DNA from: an uncultured bacterium
Lineage (GTDB): Bacteria > Bacillota_I > Bacilli_A > RF39 > UBA660
Assembly (NCBI GenBank): GCA_946560065.1
Contig: CAMNUE010000016.1
Location: 1 to 40,299 of the forward strand
Direction of reading: 5' to 3'
Length of the DNA: 40,299 bases
Made by a program: the position numbers and the translations under genes. The notes under the pieces are model-generated. The model saw nothing but the letters and a program-made list of their open reading frames with translations. It did no database searches and was not told the DNA's origin. Shown one piece after another: positions 30,323 to 38,987 of this stretch; position 1 is the first letter of the stretch, and every line of letters starts with the position of its first letter.

Positions 30323-33166
30323 TTATTTCACAACTATATTAACTATTTTTCCTTTAATAACGATTACTTTAACTATTTCTTTTCCTTCAGTATGTCTTAC
30401 TACATTTTCACATTCTAAAGCTTTCTGTCTAATCATATCTTCATCATCATCAATAGAAATCTCAATAGTCCCACGTACTTTACCATTTACTTGAACAGCT
30501 ATTTCTTTAGTAGTTTCAACAGTCTTAGCTTCATCATAGACTGGCCAACTAGTCTCACAAATTGGCTCGTAACCAATTTCTTCATTTAATTCTTCAGTAA
30601 TATGAGGAGCAATTGGATTTAATAATGTTAGTAACAAACGATAATCTTCTTTTGTAATAGAGTCTAATGCATCATAAGCATTTGCTAAAATCATTAAACT
30701 AGAGATTACAGTATTATAACCCATATGCATCATATCATATTCAATCTTCATAATAGTTTTATTTTGAATAGATTCAAGACTTTCGGTAAATCCAGACTTG
30801 TCATTTAACTTATCTTTCATTCTAATAATCTTATCAATGAAACGTTTACATCCTCTTAGTGAATCAGTACTCCAAGCAGCATCCATTTGATAATCACCAA
30901 TAAACATTTCATAAACTCTTAAAGTATCTGCTCCAAATTCACGAACAACATCATCAGGATTAACCACATTTCCTTTAGATTTACTCATCTTTTGACCATC
31001 TGGTCCAAGAATCATACCATGACTTACCCTTGTCCAAATCATTTCTTTATTTGGAACTAAGCCAATATTATACAAGAATTGAACCCAGAATCTTGCATAT
31101 AACAAATGTCTTGCAGTATGCTCCATTCCACCATTGTACCAATCTACTCTATTCCAATATTTCATTGCATCCATTGAAGCAAACTCTTTCTTATTATGTG
31201 CATCCATAAATCTTAAGAAATACCAAGAACTCCCTGCCCAGTTAGGCATTGTATCAGTTTCTCTCTTAGCGTTCCCTCCACACTTAGGACACTTACAATT
31301 AACAAAACTTTCAATATTCGCAAGTGGACTTTCTCCATCTTCAGTTGGTTCATATTCTGCAACATCTGGAAGTAATAATGGTAAATCCTCTTCATTCATT
31401 GGAACCCAACCACATTCTGGACAATTAATCATCGGAATTGGTTCTCCCCAGAATCTTTGACGTGAAAAAATCCAATCTCTCATTTTATAATTAACTTTTT
31501 CTTCACCACAACCATTATCACGTAACCAAGCAAGCATTTTATTAATTGCATCTTCCTTATTCATTCCATCTAATATATCAGAATTAATATGAACACCATC
31601 TTCAGTTAATGCACCTTCTCCATTAATTAAGCGCATAGCATCATACTTATGAGCCTCACTCGTTAATTTACTAAGTAATTCAGCCTTAGATATCCACATT
31701 ACATCAGCAATGTTCTTTTCTTCCTCACTTATTTCAGTTTGAGTTAAACTATTAAGTCTACCAACTACTGTATGACAAGTAATATGACGATTTACATCTT
31801 TATGAGCTGCATAAAAATTATCATAATATATAAACTCCATCTCATGTAAATCAACAATATCAGTATATCCAGTTTCTTCAACAACTTCACGGATAGCAGC
31901 ATCACATGGAGATTCATCTCCTTCAATGCCACCCATAACAAAATTAATCCAATTAAACTTCTTATTATTTACACATAAGTATTTATCCTCAGTTGGATGT
32001 TTAATAATAGCATTAACTACATTTCTTTCAGTCATTGGCTTATCATCTCTAATTTGAGAATCTCCAGTACCTACAAAATTCTTTGCAATAACTTGAACAA
32101 TTGGAATATTAAATTTCTTTGCAAATTCATAATCTCTATCATCATGAGCAGGAACTGCCATAATAGCTCCTGTACCATAACTTGCTAAAACATAATCACT
32201 TATATAAATTGGTATTTTCTTACCATTAACTGGATTAATAGCATAAGCACCAGTAAATACACCAGTCTTATCCTTATTTAATTCAGTACGCTCCATATCA
32301 TTCTTTTTAGCACACTCAACTTTGTAAGCTTCAACTGCAGCCTTGTTCTCTTCAGTAGTAATCAATGGAACATATTTATGTTCAGGAGCCAATACACAAT
32401 AAGTTGCTCCATACAAAGTATCACAACGAGTAGTAAACACTGTAAATTCTTTATCTTCATGACCATCAATTTTAAAACTAACATGTGCCCCAGTTGACTT
32501 ACCAATCCAATTAATTTGACCAAGTTTTACACGATCAGCAAAATTAGTATCATCTAAACCAGTCAATAAATCTTCAGAATAATCACTCATTCTAAGCATC
32601 CATTGACTCTTTTCTTTTTGAACGACTTGAGAGCCACATCTCTCACATACTCCACCAGCAGCATCTTCATTAGATAGAACACTCTTACATGTAGGACACC
32701 AATTCACTGGAATTGAATCCTTATAGGCCATTCCATGTTTATAAAATTGTAAGAATTGCCATTGCGTCCATTTATAATACTCCGGATCAGTTGTAGAAAA
32801 CTCCCTTGTCCAGTCAAATGAAAAACCAAGTGATTTCATTTGTCCCTTAAACGTCTTAATATTTTCTTTTACAGCCTCTTTAGGATGAATATGATTCTTA
32901 ATAGCATATTGTTCAGCTGGAGCTCCAAAAGCATCCCATCCCATTGGGAATAAAACATTATATCCTTGCATTCTCATCATTCTCGCAATTGCATCCTGCG
33001 CAGTATAACTTCTAACATGTCCAACATGAAGTCCAGCTCCACTTGGATATGGAAACTCTACCAAAATATAATAAGGCTTCTTCTTGCTATTAGTATCAGC
33101 AACAAAAACTTTATTATTTTCCCAATACTTCTGCCATTTCTTTTCGATTTCTTTAAAATTATACAT
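30323..33166 (-). CDS. leuS: Leucyl-tRNA synthetase with an inserted Nudix domain
   Basis: LeuRS charges tRNA-Leu and edits mischarged products in its CP1 domain. 947 aa, about 130 more than typical bacterial LeuRS. Standard parts: EFPYPSGAGLHVGHVRSYT (HIGH motif), Zn1 CPTCK...CERCG, editing TTRCDTLYGATY with Thr-rich and Asp motifs, MAVPAHDDRDYEFA, CPECGW/CKCPKCGG, MSKSKGNVVNPDDVV (KMSKS) and the anticodon and C-terminal domains. After AHDDRDYEFAKKFNIPIVQVI a complete Nudix domain is inserted, roughly residues 379-510, with a perfect Nudix box G412-x5-E418-x7-REVVEETGY (426-434). The normal CP1 end (EDGVHINSDILDG) resumes at about 522. Frame and codon use are continuous, so it is a real fusion. 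Second gene behind the Leu T-box, overlapping the membrane-protein gene by 8 nt. Confidence 0.97.
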   Translation of the reverse strand: MYNFKEIEKKWQKYWENNKVFVADTNSKKKPYYILVEFPYPSGAGLHVGHVRSYTAQDAIARMMRMQGYNVLFPMGWDAFGAPAEQYAIKNHIHPKEAVKENIKTFKGQMKSLGFSFDWTREFSTTDPEYYKWTQWQFLQFYKHGMAYKDSIPVNWCPTCKSVLSNEDAAGGVCERCGSQVVQKEKSQWMLRMSDYSEDLLTGLDDTNFADRVKLGQINWIGKSTGAHVSFKIDGHEDKEFTVFTTRCDTLYGATYCVLAPEHKYVPLITTEENKAAVEAYKVECAKKNDMERTELNKDKTGVFTGAYAINPVNGKKIPIYISDYVLASYGTGAIMAVPAHDDRDYEFAKKFNIPIVQVIAKNFVGTGDSQIRDDKPMTERNVVNAIIKHPTEDKYLCVNNKKFNWINFVMGGIEGDESPCDAAIREVVEETGYTDIVDLHEMEFIYYDNFYAAHKDVNRHITCHTVVGRLNSLTQTEISEEEKNIADVMWISKAELLSKLTSEAHKYDAMRLINGEGALTEDGVHINSDILDGMNKEDAINKMLAWLRDNGCGEEKVNYKMRDWIFSRQRFWGEPIPMINCPECGWVPMNEEDLPLLLPDVAEYEPTEDGESPLANIESFVNCKCPKCGGNAKRETDTMPNWAGSSWYFLRFMDAHNKKEFASMDAMKYWNRVDWYNGGMEHTARHLLYARFWVQFLYNIGLVPNKEMIWTRVSHGMILGPDGQKMSKSKGNVVNPDDVVREFGADTLRVYEMFIGDYQMDAAWSTDSLRGCKRFIDKIIRMKDKLNDKSGFTESLESIQNKTIMKIEYDMMHMGYNTVISSLMILANAYDALDSITKEDYRLLLTLLNPIAPHITEELNEEIGYEPICETSWPVYDEAKTVETTKEIAVQVNGKVRGTIEISIDDDEDMIRQKALECENVVRHTEGKEIVKVIVIKGKIVNIVVK

Positions 33167-33539
33167 TTTTAATCATTCCTTTCTTTTTATAAAACAAATA
33201 AACTAAATGATAACTTATCATAATAATTAGCAATGTCGCAAAAAAACCAACGACTATTTCCATTATAAAATTATCAAACAACATAATTATACTTACAACT
33301 AAGGATATATCAAAAGAAGAAACCAAAGCAACTATTTGTAAAAGTTGATTATAACTAACTTTATCTAAATCAAGTTTATATCTCTTCACTAAATATTTTA
33401 TTTCAACTAATTCTTTTTTCTCTTTATCATTTTTCTTTTTCTTATCAAGCACTCGCCTCTTAGCAGGATTAACTATAGAAATTTGATAAATCACAAATAT
33501 AAAAACAAAACTCATTATAAATAAAATTATTTCTTCCAT
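33159..33539 (-). CDS. Small membrane protein co-transcribed with leuS
   Basis: 126 aa, not recognised. One membrane helix at the N-terminus (EEIILFIMSFVFIFVIYQIS), a positively charged cytoplasmic-type segment (NPAKRRVLDKKKKNDKEKKE), a conserved-looking helical stretch (VEIKYLVKRYKLDLDKVSYN), and two further helices before a basic end (YKKKGMIKNV). The basic loop after helix 1 suggests a cytoplasmic middle. It is the first gene downstream of the Leu T-box and overlaps the leuS start by 8 nt, so its expression follows tRNA-Leu charging. Site GGAGG. No transport or enzyme motif was found. Confidence 0.7.
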   Translation of the reverse strand: MEEIILFIMSFVFIFVIYQISIVNPAKRRVLDKKKKNDKEKKELVEIKYLVKRYKLDLDKVSYNQLLQIVALVSSFDISLVVSIIMLFDNFIMEIVVGFFATLLIIMISYHLVYLFYKKKGMIKNV

Positions 33540-33555
33540 ATTTCCTCCAAAGAAT

Positions 33556-33756
33556 AAAAAAAAGTCCTTAATAATAAGGACGAATTATCGCGGTACCACC
33601 TTAATTTATAAGTAAACTTATACGCTCAAAATCTATAACGGAATTACCCAATTGCTCCTAAGACAAGTTCATAAGATTATACTATCTATTTTCACCAACC
33701 ATAGACTCTCTATAAGTATTTTTCAAACTACTACTTCTCAGTCATTGCAAAATATA
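33556..33756 (-). promoter_or_regulatory. Leu T-box leader of the leuS operon
   Basis: T-box AAGGTGGTACCGCG (minus strand, 33589-33602), then a terminator hairpin GTCCTTA/TAAGGAC (33564-33581) followed by eight T. Stem I marks: AGAGAGTC and GGTTGGTGAAAA. After ATGAAC comes TTG, matching a UUG leucine specifier at the same offset (GAAn + codon) as UAC in the Tyr leader; CTT, also Leu, overlaps it. Uncharged tRNA-Leu should promote read-through into the membrane protein gene and leuS. Confidence 0.92.
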
Positions 33757-33761
33757 AACAT

Positions 33762-33789
33762 ATTATAACATAAAATTATAAAATGCCAA
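33762..33789 (-). promoter_or_regulatory. Promoter of the leuS T-box operon
   Basis: Minus strand: -35 TTGGCA (33784-33789), 16-bp spacer, -10 TATAAT (33762-33767). It begins just after the stop of the 304-aa gene; no terminator separates them. Confidence 0.8.
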
Positions 33790-33798
33790 GTAAAATTT

Positions 33799-34713
33799 CT
33801 ATTTTCTTTTTCTACTAGAAGAATCATCAAACTCTGTTGAATTATAACTATCCATCATAAAATAATCATCTTTAGAATCTCCATCTATTTTTTTTATAAA
33901 TTGCATCACATCTTTTGGTGTTTTTAAAGAACTCATTATATACTCAGCATTCATGTCTAAAACAGCATCATCAAATTCATTAGTTTTTCTTAAAGACACT
34001 AACAATGTTTCAAACAATAAATCTGGTTTATCCTGAATATCTTCAAATTCTTCTCCTGAAATTTTTTTATTTATATTCAAAGCCAAAACTAAAGGAGAAG
34101 AAAATCTAACTTTCCTATTTTCCCAATCAAAAGTATATAATGTTCCCTCTGGAAACCTACACAAACTAGCTCTTTGATTATCAGTAAAAACTTTATATAA
34201 ACTATCTTTTTTAGACATATTAAGTATTACTTTCCTAAGAATAGCATCGGATAAGAAAGTATTTCTTAAGTAATCAATGACAGAACTTTCATGATATCCT
34301 TCGCATTTTTGGAACTTCTTTAATTGCTTTAAAGCCTTTTCTCCACCATCTCTAGCAATCTCTAACAAGAAATTATAATTATCTAATAATTTTAACGCTA
34401 TAAAATCATAATCCAAAGGAACATGCTCTATAGAATCAACCCAATTACTAACATCTCCATCATAAAAACACAATGAAATATACTTGCGAACCAAATCTTG
34501 TAATTCTTTTTTATCATCTATTTCCATTCCATCATATACGGAAGAAGAAAATTCATCATCTAAATCTCCGTTAACTAAATGATGCATCATTTCATCATAC
34601 AAAGACTTGTTGTCATCTAAGTTAATCTCATCCAAATAATTAACTAATGTTGCTTGTTTCAAATCTTCCAACCTTTTAGTAGATTCCTTAACATCTTTTT
34701 CTGTAATTATCAT
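33799..34713 (-). CDS. Soluble acidic protein of unknown function
   Basis: 304 aa, not recognised. Acidic and mainly helical, no signal or membrane segment. The C-terminus is Asp/Ser-rich, ending in RKRK (DSYNSTEFDDSSSRKRK). A short strand-like block lies mid-protein (EGTLYTFDWENRKVRFSSPL), flanked by helical regions. It starts 8 nt after the GH31 stop with a GGAGG site, so it is the second gene of that operon; co-expression suggests, without proof, a role tied to the same metabolic condition. Not similar by eye to sugar-binding or regulatory families. Confidence 0.6.
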   Translation of the reverse strand: MIITEKDVKESTKRLEDLKQATLVNYLDEINLDDNKSLYDEMMHHLVNGDLDDEFSSSVYDGMEIDDKKELQDLVRKYISLCFYDGDVSNWVDSIEHVPLDYDFIALKLLDNYNFLLEIARDGGEKALKQLKKFQKCEGYHESSVIDYLRNTFLSDAILRKVILNMSKKDSLYKVFTDNQRASLCRFPEGTLYTFDWENRKVRFSSPLVLALNINKKISGEEFEDIQDKPDLLFETLLVSLRKTNEFDDAVLDMNAEYIMSSLKTPKDVMQFIKKIDGDSKDDYFMMDSYNSTEFDDSSSRKRK

Positions 34714-34721
34714 AAAACCTC

Positions 34722-37151
34722 CTAAAATTCCCCTATATAGTCTAATAACTTTAAGAACAGATTCATATACTCTTTAGACAAACCTTTTTTCCTTAATTTT
34801 CTAACACCTATTCTCTTCTTATCCATTGGAAGTTCTCCAAATATAATACTTGCAATTTCTTCTTTTAAATATGTATTAATTTTAAGGTCCATCAAAATAC
34901 TATCTAAATCATCATTAATAAGTCTAACCGCATCGATTTCAATATCTTTTCCTTTACAGTTTATCGTCAACTGTCCAATAGTTGGTACATTCTTAACTTC
35001 AACAATAAAGTCATTACCGTCTACATAATTTTCATTAGGTAACTTTTCAGAATTAAAATATATCGTTACATTTTCAGCCTGCTTAGTATTTCTAAATACC
35101 ATTTTATAATTACGTCTTTCTGGCGCAATACCACTCTTACCATCAATTGATCTAATAATAACAGTATAGTTATTTCTAAGATAATTATAGTCAATTGAAG
35201 TTTTTAAATAATATCCTTCTCTATACAGTGAAGTAATTCCATCATCTTCAAACAATGTATATGTATTACTAACACCAGGGAATATTTGAATTTCCAAGTC
35301 GCTTGGTAAACCTATATTATTGTAATCACTTCTATTAGAAAAAGGAATTATTGAACCAGCATGAGCAAAAACAGGATAATCATCTTCTTTAAAGAAAGAA
35401 ACATATTTTTTATTACCAGGAAACTTTTTACCAGTAACAAAGTCATACCAAACACCATCTGGTACAAAAAATCTATGAATTGTACGATTCATTACTTGAT
35501 CTTTTGGTTCTAGAATCGGACAAACCAATAACTGCGAACCAAAATAGTACTGATTTCTATATAAATCATCATCATAAACCCACATATAATTATAATAAAA
35601 CGGTTGAATTAAAGGAGTACCAGATTTTGTATAATTATAAGCTTCTGTATAAATATATGGTATTAATCGATGTCTCAATCTCATATAGTCTGCAGCAATA
35701 TTTTCAGTTTTAGCATCCCATAACCATGGCTCTTTCTTATAGTATCTTCCACGTGCACCATGAAATCTTAAAATTGGTCCAAAAGTACTCAACTGAAGAT
35801 ATCTAAGATATAATTCTCCATCTTCAATACCACCATGGTTACCAGCAACATCATGACTCCACCAACTAACACCAATATTAGCTGCATTCAAATACTTAAA
35901 AGGCAAATCTTTTAAATGTTCCCAACTAATTTCACTAGAGCCACCATATAAAATAGGATACCTATGGGGAGCATAAATACCTCCTCTAGCAAGTAATAAA
36001 CCTCTTTTATTGTTATTTCTTCCAGAATCTAGATACATATAATGATTTAATGCCCATAACCTAGTAACATCCATTTTTCCATCAGAATCATTCCAAAAGA
36101 AATCAACTCCCATTGCCTCCAATGGATGCAAAAACATTTTAAACAAAACATCAAGATACTTAGGATTCAATGGATCAAACTCTATTATTGATGAGGCCGA
36201 AACCTTTAAATACTCAACTGCTTGTTTATAATACTCTTCATGAGGATATATTCCATTAGTCGGATTAACACATAAACCAACTCTAATACCTCTACGATGA
36301 AATTCATTAATCATCATTTTGGGATCTTTAAATAATTCTTTATTAAAAGTAAAACCTGTTTTTAAATCCTCGAAATCACCAGAATTTCTAATATGCCAAT
36401 CATGATCAAAAAGCATTACAGAAATAGGAATCTTTTTTCTTTCAAAATTTCTAATCAAATCGTGAACACCTTTATCATCATAAGTAATATTTCTACTCCA
36501 CCAATTTCCCAACGCATAACGTGGTATAAGAGCTGGAGCCCCAGTCATTTTAAAATAATCAAATAAAGCTTGTTTAAAATCCTTATCATACATAAATACA
36601 TAAATATCTAAATGATTAGCTGGTGGATTTGCTAAAGTTCCATCTTCCATAATAATTTTACTATAACTATCGTCTAAAGAAGCAAAACCATCTAAAGAAT
36701 ATAATCCCTTTTGTAAATTAACAGGAATATTAACATCAACACCGACCATATTTCCCATCATATTTCTAGCCTCAGGATGTCCAACATACCAATCTTTACA
36801 TCTATCTCTATCCTTACTCAAAAGAGTGATTTTTAAATTTCTCATCGGGTCAACCTTTGTACCATAAAAAGATTGTCCTTTAATATAACTAAGTGCAAAA
36901 TATTTAGTAGTTATCTCAACAATATTAGCATCTTGACGCACAGAAAAATCCGGTAAACCTATATTTCTCTTTTTAACAAGTTGAGTCGGTCTATCGATAA
37001 ATTGTCCAGCAGCAGAAAATTCAAGTCTAATAATTCTTTCAGAAATAACAGAAATTCTATAGTTATTTCCTTGAATAATAGCTTTCTTATCACTCTTAGC
37101 CTTCGTATAATCTACTTCAAATTGTTTTCCAAGTGGATACATACTAAACAC
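34722..37151 (-). CDS. Glycoside hydrolase family 31 (alpha-glucosidase-like) with altered acid/base position
   Basis: GH31 enzymes cleave alpha-linked sugars by a retaining mechanism. 809 aa; no signal peptide, so probably cytoplasmic. Order: N-terminal beta-sandwich (about 1-200); (beta/alpha)8 barrel with LFDHDWHIRNSGDFED, nucleophile Asp355 in VDFFWNDSDGKMD, APHRYPILYGGSSEISWEHL, and GVSWWSHDVAGNHGG; then C-terminal beta domains. The usual acid/base Asp in the family's SGDT motif aligns with Ser405 in GGSS here, so the enzyme may be weak, act on an activated or special substrate, or be a non-hydrolytic homologue. The last ~70 residues form an extra helical region (DDLDSILMDLKINTYLKEE onward). 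Promoter TTGGCT-17-TATTAT at 37172-37200; site AAGGTG. Confidence 0.88.
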   Translation of the reverse strand: MFSMYPLGKQFEVDYTKAKSDKKAIIQGNNYRISVISERIIRLEFSAAGQFIDRPTQLVKKRNIGLPDFSVRQDANIVEITTKYFALSYIKGQSFYGTKVDPMRNLKITLLSKDRDRCKDWYVGHPEARNMMGNMVGVDVNIPVNLQKGLYSLDGFASLDDSYSKIIMEDGTLANPPANHLDIYVFMYDKDFKQALFDYFKMTGAPALIPRYALGNWWSRNITYDDKGVHDLIRNFERKKIPISVMLFDHDWHIRNSGDFEDLKTGFTFNKELFKDPKMMINEFHRRGIRVGLCVNPTNGIYPHEEYYKQAVEYLKVSASSIIEFDPLNPKYLDVLFKMFLHPLEAMGVDFFWNDSDGKMDVTRLWALNHYMYLDSGRNNNKRGLLLARGGIYAPHRYPILYGGSSEISWEHLKDLPFKYLNAANIGVSWWSHDVAGNHGGIEDGELYLRYLQLSTFGPILRFHGARGRYYKKEPWLWDAKTENIAADYMRLRHRLIPYIYTEAYNYTKSGTPLIQPFYYNYMWVYDDDLYRNQYYFGSQLLVCPILEPKDQVMNRTIHRFFVPDGVWYDFVTGKKFPGNKKYVSFFKEDDYPVFAHAGSIIPFSNRSDYNNIGLPSDLEIQIFPGVSNTYTLFEDDGITSLYREGYYLKTSIDYNYLRNNYTVIIRSIDGKSGIAPERRNYKMVFRNTKQAENVTIYFNSEKLPNENYVDGNDFIVEVKNVPTIGQLTINCKGKDIEIDAVRLINDDLDSILMDLKINTYLKEEIASIIFGELPMDKKRIGVRKLRKKGLSKEYMNLFLKLLDYIGEF

Positions 37152-37171
37152 CTTCTTATTATCCTAATATC

Positions 37172-37200
37172 ATAATATCATAATTAAATAAAATAGCCAA
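37172..37200 (-). promoter_or_regulatory. Promoter of the GH31 operon
   Basis: Minus strand: -35 TTGGCT (37195-37200), 17-bp spacer, -10 TATTAT (37172-37177). Confidence 0.6.
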
Positions 37201-37201
37201 G

Positions 37202-37243
37202 AAAAAGATAATAGTAAAGTGACAACTAACAACTACTATTATC
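37202..37243 (-). terminator. Terminator of the VanY-like gene
   Basis: GATAATAGT (37243 down to 37235 on the minus strand) and ACTATTATC (37215 down to 37207), 9-bp stem with a large loop, then TTTTTC. Confidence 0.72.
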
Positions 37244-37281
37244 CGCTTAAATTTCATTATTATTCTATTGCTTTACAAAGA

Positions 37282-38418
37282 TTATTTATCTAAAAACAAC
37301 ATATAATACTCTTCTAAAGTAATATTCTCATCATGAATATACTTAGCAATTTTTTTACCAACATACCTATAATGCCATGGTTCAGTTCTAAAACCTGTAA
37401 TATTCTCATACTTCTTCGGAAATCTCAAAATGAATCCATATTTATAAGCATTATCTACCATCCATTGATATTCCTTAGAATTTGCAAAAACATTACTTTT
37501 TCGACTACCAATATCAAAACATAAACCAGTTTGGTGTTCAGAAAAACCAGGTTTCGCAACAAATCTATCAACATAACTTTGTCCATATAATTCTAAATAA
37601 GTATCATTAATTTCAACCTGATCTTGATAGCTCCTATAAGCTGAATTAATAACTATCTCATAACCTTCTTTTTCTGCAGCCTTACTCATTTGAATAAAAG
37701 CATTAATAGCTACTCTACTAGCTTTCATTCCCTCTTCTGATGTATACTTCTCATCAATCTTAGATAAACCAGTAGGAACAAATTTCTCATCCAAATATCT
37801 ATGTTTATTAACAAGCATATCTGTAGAAAATTTATCAACTAAAATAGCGTCTTTATAATCTTCTTTATCCATATCTAAGTTAACAAATAAAACAGTTGTT
37901 TCTTCATCCTCTCCAGTCTCATCAGAATAAGCAACATACCTATCATAATTATCTAATTTTGCATAATCAACAGTAAAAAACTCTTCTAAATACTTTATCT
38001 TTTCTCCTTTAGCAAATCTCTTAACACTATCATTATCCCCATGAGCAAGTATTATATTTATATCACTATTACTATAACCAATTTTAAGCAACTTATTAAT
38101 ATTTGCAATTAAATCCTTATGATCAACAAATTTAATTTTAGTATAATTATCCATATACTTTTCATTATAATCTTTACTTTCAAAAGCCCTGTTTAAAGTC
38201 TTATTCTCTCCAACAGATAAAACATATTCTTTATTAAAAGAAAACAAAATATTTTTACTTGCTTCCTTACTATAACCAATTTTTCCTAAAAGACTTATTT
38301 GTCTTGCATAAAAAATATATAAACCAAGCAAAATACAAAAAATAACACCAAGAACTTTCAAAAATTTGATATATCCTGCTTTCAATCTAATCTTTTTTAC
38401 TTTCTCCAAGCCTATCAC
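37282..38418 (-). CDS. D-alanyl-D-alanine carboxypeptidase, VanY/LdcB family (peptidase M15B)
   Basis: Zinc peptidase that trims stem peptides of peptidoglycan outside the membrane. About 378 aa. N-terminal basic segment and one membrane helix (FLKVLGVIFCILLGLYIFYA), an ~150-residue lead region with SLLGKIGYSKEASKNILF and ILAHGDNDS, then the M15 core: INSAYRSYQDQ, GFSEHQTGLCFDIG (zinc His and Asp) and FRTEPWHYRYVG (catalytic Glu and zinc His). All metal ligands are present. The lead region with YSKEASKNILFSF resembles a small helical wall-associated repeat seen in such enzymes. The start is uncertain: GTG 38418 or TTG 38409, the latter better placed after AGGTGAT. Divergent from the operon starting at 38520. 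Confidence 0.9.
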   Translation of the reverse strand: MIGLEKVKKIRLKAGYIKFLKVLGVIFCILLGLYIFYARQISLLGKIGYSKEASKNILFSFNKEYVLSVGENKTLNRAFESKDYNEKYMDNYTKIKFVDHKDLIANINKLLKIGYSNSDINIILAHGDNDSVKRFAKGEKIKYLEEFFTVDYAKLDNYDRYVAYSDETGEDEETTVLFVNLDMDKEDYKDAILVDKFSTDMLVNKHRYLDEKFVPTGLSKIDEKYTSEEGMKASRVAINAFIQMSKAAEKEGYEIVINSAYRSYQDQVEINDTYLELYGQSYVDRFVAKPGFSEHQTGLCFDIGSRKSNVFANSKEYQWMVDNAYKYGFILRFPKKYENITGFRTEPWHYRYVGKKIAKYIHDENITLEEYYMLFLDK

Positions 38419-38442
38419 CTATCATTATAATACCACAAATAA

Positions 38443-38471
38443 TTGCAAAAAACTACAAATTGTGATATAAT
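38443..38471 (+). promoter_or_regulatory. Promoter of the 38520-40176 operon
   Basis: -35 TTGCAA (38443-38448), 17-bp spacer ending in TGA, -10 TATAAT (38466-38471); a strong extended promoter. Confidence 0.82.
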
Positions 38472-38519
38472 CAAGTCGTTTTTCAAATAACTATAAAAAG
38501 AAATATGAAGGTAGTAAAA

Positions 38520-38984
38520 ATGAATAGTAAAAAAAATAAGTATGAAGGAAAAAAGTATATTTTTAAGAAAAACAGTATTGAAAAAGCAAAAACAAAATAT
38601 TCTCCAACATACTACTATGTTTTAGTAAAAATACTAAGATATAAAAAATATATAAATGAATTTAAAAAAGTAATTAATTATAATGAAGATAATCCAGCTT
38701 ATTTAAATAAGTTAATTATCAACATTATTGAGAAAACTGGAAATGAATTAAACATCGCTAATAACAAAGTATACAGTTATAGAAAATACAATCGCTCTAT
38801 AAAAAAATGTTTAAAAAGTATTCTCAAAGATGAAGAGAAAAATAATAAAATATGTAATACAAATGTTATAAAAGTATACAAAAAAATAGTAAATAATGAA
38901 TATAAGGAATTAAGAAATTTTGCTCTAAAAAAACCAAAATTATTTTTAGAAGCAATTTATCTTTATACAATATGTGAGGATTAA
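38520..38984 (+). CDS. Small basic protein of unknown function
   Basis: 154 aa, strongly basic (many Lys, Asn, Tyr), helical, no signal or membrane segment, not recognised. A run from KYSPTYYYVLVKILRYKKYI to INEFKKVINY suggests stacked amphipathic helices. The high pI would suit nucleic-acid binding, but no known motif is visible. ATG 38520 was chosen because AAGGT lies 9 nt upstream; an in-frame ATG at 38505 has no site. First gene of the operon, 3 nt before the radical SAM gene. Confidence 0.65.
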   Translation: MNSKKNKYEGKKYIFKKNSIEKAKTKYSPTYYYVLVKILRYKKYINEFKKVINYNEDNPAYLNKLIINIIEKTGNELNIANNKVYSYRKYNRSIKKCLKSILKDEEKNNKICNTNVIKVYKKIVNNEYKELRNFALKKPKLFLEAIYLYTICED

Positions 38985-38987
38985 ATT

